From assembly GCA_015183035.1 (NCBI GenBank), contig JACZZP010000011.1, forward strand, positions 1,674,001-1,738,000: DNA of 64,000 bases, given 5' to 3'. Shown one piece after another: positions 1-11,700 of the stretch. Positions within the stretch are counted from its first letter, which is position 1; each line of letters opens with the position of its first letter. The notes under the pieces are model-generated. The model saw only the letters and a program-made list of their open reading frames with translations, searched no databases and was not told the DNA's origin. The position numbers and the translations under genes were made by a program. This stretch comes from Meloidogyne chitwoodi. Taxonomy: Eukaryota; Nematoda; Chromadorea; Rhabditida; Meloidogynidae.

Positions 1-412
1 CGTCGGCAAAAGTCAAAAAGTGCAATAAAAAATTATTGAATAAACGACCTCGACTTCAATATATAAATGGAACTTTTTTCATTTATTTTCATTTATATTT
101 TTTATTTTTAAATTTTATTTATTTATTTAAATTTTTTAATTAAAAATTTTTTTATTAATTTTTAATTTAAATTCGATTTATTTATTTTATTATTTATTTT
201 TAATTTAAATATTAATTTTATTTATTTATTTTTTAACTATTTATTTTTTATTTAAATATTTTTCTTCTTTCGAAATCTCCACAAACCTTACTATAAAAAC
301 ATTTGTCTATAAAAGGACAAACAAACACAAACAAACATTCCTTTTATATATATAGATAGGTTGATTTTTTCCTTTCCTAATTTCCCATTTTAATAAAATA
401 TTTAAATTTAGT
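1..412. other. AT-rich spacer, no gene seen
   Basis: Low-complexity A/T runs built from TTTAAT, TTTATT and AAATTT. I see no open frame, RNA gene or repeat unit beyond simple-sequence character. Confidence 0.6.
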
Positions 413-699
413 TTGGGCCCTACCTTGATTTTGGGACCGGCCTTGGTCAGGAGACCCGAACTTTTGGGGACCGGCCTTGGTCAGGAGACCCGAACTTTTG
501 GGGACCGGCCTTGGTCAGGAGACCCGAACTTTTGGGGACCGGCCTTGGTCAGGAGACCCGAACTTTTGGGGACCGGCCTTGGTCAGGAGACCCGAACTTT
601 TGGGGACCGGCCTTGGTCAGGAGACCCGAACTTTTGGGGGACCGGCCTTGGTCAGGAGACCTAAATTTTTGGGGACCGACCTTGGTCATGATACTTGAT
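413..699. repeat. 34-bp tandem repeat, about 8 copies
   Basis: Head-to-tail array with the core GGACCGGCCTTGGTCAGGAG and a 34-bp period; the first and last copies are degenerate. It is much richer in G/C than its surroundings. Because 34 is not a multiple of 3, apparent open frames run through it in all three frames; these are a by-product, not genes. It lies about 150 bp upstream of the chromodomain gene. Confidence 0.9.
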
Positions 700-852
700 T
701 TTCGGTTATAGTTTTCATCATTTTTAGTTTCATTTTGATTTTATCTCTTTTTGCCCCAATTTTATCATCACTTTAACATTTTTCACCCTTTTTATTTAAT
801 TTTTAATTGATCTTTTTATTTTAAATTTTTAATCAATTTTTATAGAAAAATT

Positions 853-1322
853 ATGTTTAATTTACGACCTCCTTCAAGAAATGGTCTTACGACTCCACCG
901 AGACAAACAACACCTTCTCCAAATATTGAAGGAGAATTCGAAGTTCAATCAATTCTAACCACTAGAATTGTGCAACATGAAAGGACAGGACAAAGACATA
1001 GGCAATATTTAATTAAATGGAAAAATTATGGTTATGACTCAATAACTTGGGAGGACGAGTCGAACTTGGAGGTATATTTCAACAACTATTAAATTTAAAC
1101 TTTTTATAGTTTTTAATTAATATATTTTTAAATTTTTAATTTTTTATTAAATTTATTTTTATTTTTCCTAAGGATTGTACCGAGCTAAAAAATAAATGGG
1201 CTCTTGAACATTTGGAACGGGACACAACAACACCCGTTTTCCATATTTCGACAGAGTCCGATCTACCGGCACCCCCTTCAATCTATTGCGATGATTGGAC
1301 CGACGTAGAACCTTTAAGATAG
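853..1322 (+). CDS. small chromodomain protein (two exons)
   Basis: Two exons (853-1071 and 1173-1322) join in phase 0 across a 101-nt GT...AG intron and encode about 122 residues. Residues from about 28 form a chromodomain: an EFEVQSIL opening strand, YLIKWKNYG, then TWEDESNLE, and after the splice DCTELKNKW as the closing helix. The intron falls inside the domain and the continuation matches the family, which supports the splice. Chromodomains bind methylated histone tails and also cap many integrases, so this could be a host chromatin reader or an exapted integrase tail. Exon 2 is antisense to the last third of the minus-strand capsid-gene remnant at 1168-1992. The start is the first ATG after AT-rich leader sequence. 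Confidence 0.65.
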
Positions 1323-1992
1323 CTATATTTTCTTTTTTCTCTTCTGACAATGAGTTTAAATGATCAAGGTGTTCCTGAAGACCAGCTTTATAATAAGGAT
1401 CTTTTGCCTCTTTAATTTCTTTTGTTTTTTTCTCGATATCAAGTTTATGAACTTCCAATTCGTGTTCGAACGTGCTAATACCATCCCAATAGTCTGTGGC
1501 ATGCATAAGAAAAAATCCATCAACAAAACCCTGTTTTTGAATTTCTTCAAGCTTACTAAGATTAATTGTTTCTCTCCTCAATCTTTTTTTACTTGGGGTT
1601 CCTATTATATCAATTTCAGGACTTATGATTATTTCATTATCTTCAATATCATCTTCCAATATCTCTCGTCTTTTTCTATGTGTATCACTTTGTATTCTCG
1701 CTAGTGCAAGTTTCAGAAAGAAGCTTAGACCTTTTGGTGTTAATTGTGTAGTTTTAGGTATACCGAGTTTTAAGGCTTCTTTTTGCTTGTAATTAATTTG
1801 TATCCACTGTTTTTCGTTAGTACCTATTGTAGCAGCCCAAGATTGGGGATATTGGATACTATATAAACCACAAACCCAATTTCCTCCTTGAAATTCTATA
1901 GATTTTGGAAGATGTACTCTGTATTTATTAGGTCTATTGTTTGGATAGTCACTAACATTACTAGGAAGAACAACAAAGAATGTATTAACCAT
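1168..1992 (-). pseudogene. Maverick element B: truncated penton-like minor capsid gene
   Basis: Open frame of 274 codons. The N-terminal part (FFVVLPSN, then RVHLPKSI and GLYSIQYPQSW) matches the start of the complete 348-residue gene at 18799-19845 in element A, so it is the minor (penton-like) capsid family of Mavericks. Homology covers the N-terminal half. Below about position 1325 the frame is only the antisense of the chromodomain exon, so the real C-terminus is gone and the remaining frame is fortuitous. It lies 81 bp downstream (minus strand) of the integrase tail at 2074-2190, the same order as integrase-penton in element A. This places the left break of element B near 1325. Confidence 0.7.
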
Positions 1993-2073
1993 TTATTTTA
2001 TTAAGCAAAATTTTACAATTATAAATGAAAAAGATTAATGAATATGATTGGGTGGAGGGAAATGTCTGCCTAT

Positions 2074-2190
2074 TTATACAAAATATTTTTCGTCTATCCA
2101 CTCAGGTTCTGGGTATTCTAAAAATTTAACATAATATTCTTTTCCTCCATCTTTTTTCTTGCGACTCTTAATGACTTTTTCGATTCTATA
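2074..2190 (-). pseudogene. Maverick element B: severed integrase chromodomain tail
   Basis: Minus-strand reading gives YRIEKVI, then EYYVKFLEYPEPEWID and a stop: the chromodomain that normally ends a Maverick integrase (compare YDIEKVL and CFVKWKGY at the end of the integrase at 17620-18750). The rest of this gene is 20.9 kb away at 23068-24054. The codons TAT AGA at the break are the target duplication itself, and both pieces are in the same phase, so the gene was continuous before element A inserted. Confidence 0.85.
2185..2190. repeat. left target site duplication of element A (TCTATA)
   Basis: TCTATA directly abuts the outer end of the left inverted repeat and recurs at 23068-23073 directly after the right one. 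A duplication of 5-6 bp is usual for Maverick integration. Confidence 0.9.
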
Positions 2191-2527
2191 ACTACTATCT
2201 CTCCACTATTAAATTATTGATTGAAAAATCAACAATTTAATAGTGGAGAGACGTAGGGGTTATGGGTGGGCAGGCGAGAGAGTGGTAGCTGGGCAGAGAA
2301 GGATAGTGGCTGTGAAATGAAGGAATGGCCAGGCCGGGGAGAGAGATTAGTCGAAATGTCAACGTTGAAAATGCCAATTGTCAAAATGTCCAAAGTTCAA
2401 AACGTCTAGATTTAAAAATGTCCAATTCAAGTGTGAGCTACAGCCCTTAACCCAAGTAGATAGGATCTAACCATTCGCCATAGCGCTCAATAAATTTTAA
2501 TTACAATTTTTTAAATATAAATCTACC
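2191..2527 (+). repeat. left terminal inverted repeat of element A
   Basis: Matches the reverse complement of 22652-23067. The outer 200 bp is nearly identical; the inner part carries degenerate TGTCCAAA/TGTCAAAA units, fewer here than at the right end, so this arm is 337 bp against 416 bp. The inner edge is marked by shared sequence ending ATATAAATcTACC. Confidence 0.88.
2199..2250. other. 52-bp palindrome inside the left TIR
   Basis: CTCTCCACTATTAAATT...AATTTAATAGTGGAGAG with arms of about 24 bp and a central GAAA. It begins 8 bp from the element end, and the same structure is at 23008-23059. A DNA hairpin or cruciform could form here; a role in integrase binding or in priming replication at the end is inference. 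Confidence 0.8.
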
Positions 2528-2752
2528 AAAGAAATAAATTTTTTATTTGGTGAAAAAATATTTTCTTTCGAATGTGGGTGTCTAACTTTTCTCTTTTTCT
2601 ATGATTGGCTTTTTTTTCAATTTTTTTCTTTTGCTTTTCTTTTAAATTTTTAAACGCCATTAATTTTAAGAGTAAAAGCAGCTTGCCATCAAATAATGAT
2701 GAGCTTTATTTTTTACAAAAACAATTTAATATTTAATATTTTTAACTTTCAG

Positions 2753-3985
2753 ATGTGTTTGACAGTTCAGGACAGAATAGCAGAATTGAAGAAACATTTG
2801 GGTAAGACTTAAAAATAATGATGTTGTGAAATAGCCTCAATTTTATATTTCTAAAAAAATTCTTTCAATTTTTTTAAATTTATTCAATAGTATTTTTAAT
2901 TCTATTTTATAGATGAAATTGTTCCACGTTTTAAACAAGATAGTCATGTATTTCGCTGTATGCGAATCAATGAAATGTTTTTTGATGATATTTATGCTCT
3001 AAACGGATTTACTCGCCAATTAACTAAAGCAGCAGATTTTTATCAAGGTGGAATTCTTGGTTATGATAAAGATGGAAATTTACTTGCTTTGCAAAAAATG
3101 GGAAGGTCTAATTCAAAACAACTTAAAAAACGTGGTCGAGTTAGTGATGTTTATCATTTATGTGTTGTGGAAATGGAATTATTTTATAAGGTAAAAAATC
3201 TAGGATAATGATTTTTGACCTAAGTTTTATATTTTGTTAAAATATACTCTTTTTTTAAGCTTATTCAATTGCAAGAGCGTAAACATCATAGAAAACGGGG
3301 CCTTAGTGTGATTATAGACCTAGAATGTTTCAATACTGATCATTTAACTAATTGTGGTTTGAAAGTTTATTCAGCCTTGTTAAAAGATTTATTTTCTGAT
3401 ATGCTGTGTCAAGTATGTTTTTTTTAATTATCTGGGATTAGTTTTATTTATTCCATTTTTTTTTTCGTCATTTTTTTGTTAATTAATAATTTTTTTAAAT
3501 TTTAATTTAAAGGTGATATTTTCAAGCAAAAGGAGTAGCAGTAAAAAGGCAGAACCAAAAGCGAAAGGCAATGAAACAGAAAAAAAAAGACCTGGTTCAG
3601 CATTTAGCCGTGAATTTCAACATATTCGTCATCAAAATATAAATTTTGTTTGGAGACAAAGAGTTGGGGTTTTGTTTTATGATTTTTTTAAAATGTAAAC
3701 ATTATACCTAACTGTATAAGTTTCAGCATGAATTCGGTTAATAAACAGCCACAGCAAATATATGGTTTTGTACTTGTAAAGGACTCAACTAAAACATCTT
3801 TGTATGGTATGGTGATAAGACCTAGCCCTCAAAAGCCTGTTATTTTCTTACATTCAGGTAAATATTCATGCATTCAATAAATGTAAATTAAAATAGATTA
3901 CGCTACTCCAAATATGGTTAGTCAAATTCGTCACAGTGATAATAGCACAATTTTTCGAGGTCTGCAAATGAAATTTCAGGATGTG
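2753..3985 (+). CDS. CRAL-TRIO (SEC14)-like coding segment inside element A
   Basis: Six exons fit with consistent phases: 2753-2801, 2913-3190, 3260-3412, 3513-3673, 3727-3857 and 3897-3985 (861 nt, ending in phase 0). Residues 1 to about 160 read as the N-terminal part of a CRAL-TRIO lipid-binding protein: GGILGYDKDGN, GRVSDVYHL, then GLSVIIDLECF and the LKVYSALLKDLF helix. The usual second half (the YPE region and lipid-pocket strands) is missing. It is followed by a basic Ser/Lys-rich stretch and an unrecognised segment with YGFVLVKDS and YGMVIRPSP. The ATG directly follows tttcag, so the site may be a trans-splice acceptor or the gene may start further upstream. No stop is seen after the last exon, and phase would allow joining to the exon opening at 4493. 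Family recognition is fairly safe; function is not. Confidence 0.55.
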
Positions 3986-4507
3986 GTAGGTTATTTTTTT
4001 TTATTAAAAAAATTTTTTTTAAATATGCCGCCTACTATTTTATATAGTTAAAATTTTTTTTCCCATCATTTTTTTTTTATCTTTTTGTTAATTAAAGTTG
4101 TAAAAATAAAAATCTTTTATTCTCTATTTCCGGCTACTTTTTTTTTTTAAAGTACTAAATTTTTCCTTTCAAAATTGTTTTCAATTTGTAATGGCTAAAC
4201 TTTTTCATAAGGCGGATCTTATTGGCTTTTATAAAAGAATTTTATTTTCAGCAAATTCTAATTTTAAATTCATTTTTATTTTTAATTAAAAATTTTTTAT
4301 TTTATTTTATTTTTAAATTTATTTTTAATTAAAAAAAAATTATTTTACTTTTATTTTTAAAATGTATTTTTAATTAATTATTTAAAAAAAAAAATTTTTT
4401 AATTTTTTTTTTGTTACTAGTTTTTTAAATCATTTTTAATTAAGATTTTTTTTAATTTTATTTTCTATATTAATTCATTTTCTTTTTTTTAGAAAAAAAA
4501 AATAATT

Positions 4508-5521
4508 ATGAGCAATCGTCGGCGAAACGCAACTCCTTTAAATGAGGGGGGTCCTCCAACTTCGAGACCACGTATGGAAAACAACATTTTAAATAATAAT
4601 AATAATTCAACAAATTCAATAAATTTAACAAATGCAACAAATGCAACAAATTCAAATAATTCAACAAATTCAAATACTAATGCTATAGATGTATTTAATT
4701 TTTAAATTTAATATAAATTATAAAAAAAAATTTTTTTGAATAATTAAGATCAATGCAATAATTGCTGCAGAACGTGCAAGAGCTGACTTTGTAAACATTC
4801 CTCCAGCAGCTAAAATGATAAATAAAATTGATCCAATTACACAAATGACTTGTGTAAATTACCTTTTTTGTGGTTGGCGTGGATCTTTCACTTTTGAGTA
4901 AAAAAAATTTTTTTAGTTGAATTTAAAAAAAAATTTTTTTTAGCACGATAACCGGCCTTGTCCTTTTTTCCCATAGGGGAGCGACCGCCCGTCGATCGTT
5001 TGATAGAGCGGATGTTCGTCTTCAAATTGGTAGAGGTAGCGACGCACAAATTGTGGCAATTTATGCTTACGATTCTTGTGCAGCAATATTATCACGTGCT
5101 AATGTAGACGATGTAAGATATATATTTTAATATTTAAAACAAAAAATTTTTTTTTTAGATAATTTGTTTAACTACACTGGCTGTTATAGATCAAGCAGGT
5201 GATAAGAGCAAGTGGAATGGCTCTGTGCCATTCTGCCTTCGCTTTTCGCGTGCAAGTTCTTTGCAAGTTGTAATTGCTGGACCAAATAATAATAATGGAA
5301 CTAACAACAACAATGATCTTGCCAATGCCCAGGAGATCAACAACAACAACGCTGTTATTGGCAATCGTAATAATTACAACAACAATAACAATTGTTTACC
5401 GATTGGAGGAAATTATAATGCTGGAATTGGAAATGGAGATGGAAATAATAATACTGGATTTTCTGGAATTGCTGGGTGTAGTGGAGGTGCAATTCGCCAG
5501 GTCATTTTTGTTATAAATTAA
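4508..5521 (+). CDS. Asn-rich protein segment, function unknown
   Basis: Exons 4508-4690, 4749-4897, 4944-5112 and 5159 to about 5500 join in phase (843 nt). The N-terminus has an Asn/Thr/Ser-rich tract. A compact middle region follows (about residues 62-190: ERARADFVNIPPAAK, CGWRGSFTF, TGLVLFSHRGATARRSF, VAIYAYDSC), then a second Asn-rich tract with NNNN runs. I do not recognise the middle domain. The 3' end either runs to the TAA at 5521 or is spliced at CAG|gt (5500) to the RING exon at 7414; both are phase 0, so the two may be one gene. Confidence 0.5.
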
Positions 5522-7410
5522 AATTTAATTAGGTAAAAAATTTTTTTTTAAAAAGTAAATTTAAATACAAAAAAAAAAATATAATTTGAAAAAATATTTA
5601 TTTTTGAATTTTGTAGATATGATGAGCAATAATAATAAGATAGAAGAAAAAAATTTTTAATGGTGTGGAATATTTTTTTGATTGGAGAAAAAAATGAATT
5701 TTAATATAATTTTTTTTATATATTAATAATTAATTTTTTGTTGCAATTAATTTTTATTAATTTAATTATTTTATAAATCTTCTTTTATCAATTTAATGTT
5801 AATGAATAATAATTAATAAAGAAAATAGTTTTTTTTATGATAAATATTTTTTTGAAATAGAATATAATAAAATAATGTTTGAATTAATTTTGAAATAATT
5901 TAATTTAATTAATGATGTTGTTTTCAATTTATTTAATTAATGTTTTTTAATTTTATTAAAACAAATTTATTAATTTTTTTTAAAATTTAATTAATAATTT
6001 TTTTTTTTAATATAATTAATAATTTTTTTTTAAATTTAATTAATTAATGTTTTTTCTAATTTAATTTTTAAAAATAAATTAATTTTATTAATGTTTTAAA
6101 TAAATTTAATGAATTTTTAATTAATTAATTAATGTTTTTTTTTAAATGTAAATTTATTAAAATAATTTAATTTTATTTTTTTTTTTAAATAAATTTAATT
6201 AATGATTATTTTTTAATTTAATTAATTAATTTTTTTTTAATTTAATTTTATTAAAATAAATTTAATTTATTAATTTTTAAATAAATTAAATTAATTAATT
6301 AATTAATGTTTTTGTTTAATTTAATTATTAAAATAAATTAATGATGTTTTTTAATTTAATTAATTGTTTTTTTAAATTTTATTAAAACAAATTTATTAAT
6401 TTTAATTAATAATTTTTTAATTCAATAATATTAATTTATATTTTTTTTTCCAAGTTTTATTAAAATATAATTAAATTTTTAAATTTTTTATGTTTCATAT
6501 TTTTTTTTTAATATAATAAAATTTTTAAATAATTAATGTCCTTCCATATTATTTTTCTTTGTTTGCAATAAAAAAAAAAAAAGTTTAATGAAATGAAGTA
6601 ATTGAATTTAAATAAATTTAAAAATTAATTAATTAAATTTGAATTAATAAAAAAAAATTTTTAATTATTTTACTTAAATAATAAATTATTTTACTTAAAT
6701 AATAAATTATTTAATTTAAATAAATGAATCCTAAAATTGATTGCCTAAATTTGATCAATAAGTAATAAAAATATATATTTTCATTAAAAAAAAAGTTAAT
6801 TAGGTATTTTCTTTACAAAAATTAAATAATTGATTTAATTTAAATAAAGTTAAAAATTAATTGATTAAATTTGAATTAAAAAAAAAATTTAACTATTTTC
6901 CTAAAAAAAAATTAAAATAAGTTAATTAATTTAAAAAATTGATTAAATTTGAATTAATAAAATAATTAAATTATTTTCCTTAAAAAAAATTAAATAAATT
7001 ATTTAATTTAAATTAATTAATTTAAATTTGAATTAATAAAAAAAATTAATTATTTTCCTTAAAAAATTAAATAAAATAAATGATTTGTAAATAAAACTAA
7101 AAAATTGATTGACTAATGAATTATAAGTAATAAAATAAAATTTATTTTCTATTAATAAATTATTTAATTAAAAAAAATTATTTTCTTTAAAAATTAAATA
7201 AATTAATTAAATTTGAATTAAAAAAAAAAAAATGATGTATTTTTCCTCAAAATTTAATTAATTAATATAAAAATTTTTTATTTAAAATTTAAATAATATA
7301 AACTTTTTTATTTAAAATATACTTAAATGATAATGTAAAAAAAATTTTTGTAATTAAATAATTATATTAAATTATTTTTTTCTTTATTTAAATGAAAAAT
7401 ATTTTTTTTA
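5522..7410. other. AT-rich stretch, probably a long intron or spacer
   Basis: Almost pure A/T with repeated TTTAATTAATT and TTTAAATAAATT; no coding potential seen. It ends in tttttttacag directly before the G/C-rich exon at 7414, consistent with an intron of about 1.9 kb. Confidence 0.5.
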
Positions 7411-7413
7411 CAG

Positions 7414-8124
7414 ACGCCTTCGTTGTTTTGGGCGTTTCAAAATGCCGGAAGAGGAGGAGACTCTGGTGGTCGGCGGTCCTCCCCGCGTCTTAGGGGACGT
7501 TTGGGGAGGACCCCACCACCAGGAACGAGCAGTAGTCTCTCCCAAGATGATGGTAGGTATATTTTAAAAAAAAATTTTGGAGGTTATTAGGTGAGATGAA
7601 AGGTGGGTAGGGAAGGGGTGGGGATATTTAAAAAAAAATTGTGGGTGTAGTAAATAACGGGTATGGTAGGGAAGGGTTTTTTTTGAATTTGAAAAAAAAA
7701 TTGTAGGAAGTAAATACGGGGTAGGGGAGGTGGGTGGGAATGCTCATGCTTAATTAAAAAAATTATTTTAGTGCGCTTCCATGAGGGAGAGGAGGATGAT
7801 GATGATGACGTGGTTGTGGTGGAGGAGGTTTCAGGCCCGCTCCTGGAACCTCCTCCCTTCCGTCCTGGTATCGGTCTCCGGGAGGACGAGATACAAAAAT
7901 TCGTGGCGTCTGCGGAAATGCTGCCACCGACCTACACGGATCAAGAAGGGGAGGGAGAGGTGGGAATTAATTGCACAATATGCCACCTAGGATTTGAACC
8001 AGCTATGTTTGTGGTCTGGCCAGCGTGCCTGCATAAATTGCATTGGGAGTGTTTTGTGGGTCTTTCTCGGAACTACCGGGTCTGCCCTATTTGTCGCCGT
8101 GATATGGTTCGCGGGACAATATAG
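7414..8124 (+). CDS. RING-H2 finger protein (probable E3 ubiquitin ligase)
   Basis: Exon 7414-7552 encodes an Arg/Gly/Ser-rich stretch (RGGDSGGRRSS, RLRGRLGR). Exon 7772-8124 encodes an acidic DDDDDVVVVEE run, a proline-rich piece and a C-terminal RING-H2 finger: CTICHLGF, then CLHKLHWECF, then CPICRRDM, giving the Cys-Cys-...-Cys-His-His-Cys-...-Cys-Cys zinc ligands. Such fingers recruit E2 enzymes for ubiquitin transfer. The 5' end is not certain: the first exon has no ATG in the right frame and probably continues from the Asn-rich exons upstream (phase compatible). The base composition is clearly richer in G/C than its neighbours, which suggests separate origin. Confidence 0.7.
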
Positions 8125-8742
8125 GGAAGATCCGGTAGGCCCCAGGGATCCCGATAAAAAAAACTTTTATTTTAATTTTTTTTAATGTCTTTATTTATCG
8201 GAATCCCTGGGGAGGGAGGGAGGGTGGGCCTTATTTTTTTGTAATTGTTGTGTCATTTAAAAAAAAATTTTATTAAAAAAAAAATGTTTTATTAAAAAAA
8301 AAATAAATAAATGACACCCAAAAATATTTCTGCCTTTAAAAAAAAATTATTTAAATTGCCTTTAAAAAATTAATTAAATTATATTTTTTTTTTTGCTTTA
8401 TTATTATTTTATAATATTTTACTGCCTTTTATAATTTTTTATTTTTTTCAGAATAAAGTAATAAAAAAAAATTTTTCCTTTATTTGGTTAAAAATTTGTT
8501 TTTCCTTTATTTGGTTAAAAATTTAGGATATAATAATAATAATAAATTTTAAATTAAAAAAAAAATTTTTTAATGGTAAAGAAAGAACTTTTTAAATTCA
8601 TCATTAACATTTCTATAAAATTTTTCCACTTATATGTCAACTTTTAACTTTATATAAAATAGTTCTATTTTTTACTTCGAGCACTTGTAATATGTAAAAA
8701 AAAAATATTATTTTTAAATTTCAGATAAATCAACAACAACAA
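8125..8742. other. AT-rich spacer before the polymerase gene
   Basis: Contains a short G/C-rich tail after the RING stop in which GGGATCCCGATAAA and TTTATCGGAATCCC face each other as an imperfect inverted repeat (about 8146-8209), possibly a transcription-end hairpin. The rest is A/T runs. It ends in tttcag just before the polymerase start. Confidence 0.4.
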
Positions 8743-11700
8743 ATGAATAACGATCCATTTGTGATTGAATCAGTTCGTGAACTAAGATCCAGGTCCAGAA
8801 ACACAAACGGCGAAATTTGCAACGTTAGATTTGCTCCTTTAGAGGATCAGCCACGCCCTGATCTTACTTTAACAACACTTATTGCCCGTCTCCTAGCACG
8901 GGTTGTGGGTGATCGCCCTTCGCCTATGCGCATTGGCCTACAATTACACCCACCCGCTTTTCATAATCCATTTACCGTGCCACTTCGCCCTCCATCTCAG
9001 AATAATGCCGCCGCTTTAGCCGCAGCTATTGAACGGTTGAATGAGATTAGCCAGGCTGGCATTGATCTTTTACAGGGCACGACTACTACTAAGGTTATAG
9101 CAGTATGGCCACTAAATTCTCATCGGACAGGAAATCCAGATGATCATAGTGGTGAGTAACAGTTTTGATTTTTACATTTTTTTTAAATAATTATGTAAGG
9201 CATTTCTGTTATTCAAGGTGCATGTAATATTGATCAAGAACATGTCATCACTCCACAATGTCGATCCATTGTCAAAGTAATTAATCCAAATGACCGTTTT
9301 TGCCTTGCTCGCTCTGTTTATATTGGTCTTACAAAAATAAATGTAATTGATTTAAATGTAAGAAGGATCACACCTCGACAACAAAAAGATCATTTTAGAG
9401 CGTTTTGTAGACAACAGGAAGAACATTTAAATGATGTAATTGAACTAATGCAAAATTCGGGTCTCCCTCTCGATTTACAAGAATATTCGCTTACACATGT
9501 CGCCGCTTTGCAACGTTATGTCAATGAAAATGTAGGAGGTTCTGGACTTATAAGAATTGTTGTATTTAGCAAAGAGCAACAATACAAGATTATTTTCAAA
9601 GGTAAACAGAATATAGTTTAATATTATTTTTTAAATTTATTTCAGGAGAGGGACGTGCTACGCGTTACAACATTTGTATTCTACTACAAAATGGTCATTA
9701 TAACTATATTACAAGGCCTGAACAACTTTTCCGTGCTCATCGCTTCTGCATCGATTGTGAAAAAAGTGTAACACGATCCTATCACTGGGCTGGCTGTACC
9801 ATTGTTTGTCGACTCTGCATGCGTTATGGAGCAAATTATCCATGTCAATTGATTGAAAGAATTCCATGTACTGATTGCGGTTTTGTTTTTCCTCAACGGG
9901 CGTGTTATGAATATCATCTGAATAATCAAGTCCCGGAGGAAATGGTCGGCCCACGAACACGAACTTTTGCTTCAATTTGCCAATCTCGACGCATTTGTTC
10001 ACTGTGTAATCGGATTATTTTTGGTCTACAACAACAACAACTTCATGACTGCATTACAGAGCAGCAGAATCAACAACAACAACAACAGTTTAATGGCCAA
10101 TTGATCGATTGTGCAAAATGTCGGGGTCCTCATTTACCAGAACATCCATGTTTTATTCAGCCACTCAATTCTACTGAAAATTCTATAATTACCGAAGAAG
10201 AAGAGGAAGAAAATGTTTTTGAATCTTCTATAGGTATTTTTTGTTTCTCTTATACAATATATTATTTTTTTTTAATTTTAGGAATTGAAAATGAACAAAA
10301 TCAGCCACCACAACAACAGCAACAAGTAAATTCACAGAGGCGTAATAAGAAAAAATTACCTTTACGGTTTTGCTTTTTCGACGCCGAAACATCTCAGGAA
10401 CAACCTATGGCTGTTGGTGCAAACAACGCAGGGTATAAACACATTCCGGTGCTTTTGATTGCTGAAGTTCTATGTGAAAAATGTATTAATAAGGGTATAG
10501 GCATCAAAGATATTGGTCAGCGTGCAACAGGATGCTTCTGTGGCAAACCAAGAGGTGAAAGATGGCAAAGATGGTGCTCTCCACCTTTTAAAAATGCACC
10601 TGGTGACAACACGCCTTTGCCTTCTAATTTATTTTATAATCCACGCCGAATGTATTTTCATAGTTTTGATAATGAAGAAGAAAGTCCTGTTGATCAATTT
10701 CTGGATTATCTTCTATCAGTAATTTTTTTTAATTTTGTTCAATTTTTATATTCAGTATGGTTCTCAAAAAATGTTAACAGTCTGCATAGCCCATAATGGA
10801 GGCAAGTATGACTTCCACCTAATACTTGAGGCACTCCACAAGCGAAATTTACCTCCAACAAGTCTGTGTTCAACAGGCTTAAAAATTTATTCAATGCGTT
10901 TGGGAGGCAACCACCAAAGGAAAATACTTTTTAAGGACTCGCTCAATTTTTTCATCTGTGAGCTTGATGCCCTTACTAATGTATTTTCACTGCCTGTTGA
11001 TGTTGCTACTTCAAAACCGTTCTTTCCATACCTTTATATAAAGCGACAAAATCTGCATTTGAGAATTCAAGGTCTACCGGCAATTGACTACTATCAGCCG
11101 GACTTTAAAAAACCTGAAAAAAGAGCCCAGCTTCTTGAATGGCATCAACAACAACAACTGAATAATACAACAAATTTCCAACTCCGTGAGCAGCTTCTTC
11201 TCTATTGCGCAAACGATGTTGCTATCCTACGTGAGAGTGTTATTCGCTATCGCCGTCTTATTGGGGAACACACGGCCGGGCTTGATCCATTTTTAGCTTC
11301 TTCGACCGCAGCAGGACTCGCACTGTCAACAATGCGACGTTGTTTTCTGCCTGAGAACTGGCTTGTACACTCACCAGAAGGAGGTTAAAAAAAAAAAAAT
11401 TAAAAAAAACTAATCTTTTACATTTATTTTATTGAAAAAAAAATATATTTATTTCAGGCTTTCTGCGTGGTAGGAGAGCCTCCGCAGAGTCGCAGCGTTA
11501 TATTAGATTATTTGAATTGGAAAATAAGGAAGCTCAAGGAAAAGTTCAGTGTGCCCAGTGGGCTATTGGTGAAGCTAATGTTGAGGATTGTGGATTTAGA
11601 CTTGACGGTCTTTGGTATCGGGCACCTCCATTAAAACCCTTGGCCATAGAATACAATGGGTGTTTTTACCACGGTAATATCTATTCATTTTAAAAAAAAA

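Noticed and set aside
413..711. Overlapping open frames through the 34-bp repeat
   Set aside because: The same peptide pattern appears shifted in three frames, as expected for a repeat whose length is not a multiple of 3.
2753..8124. Idea that this part lies outside the Maverick as ordinary host DNA
   Set aside because: It is enclosed by the left TIR with an exact target duplication, and the polymerase gene follows in the same unit, so it is inside element A even though the genes look host-derived.
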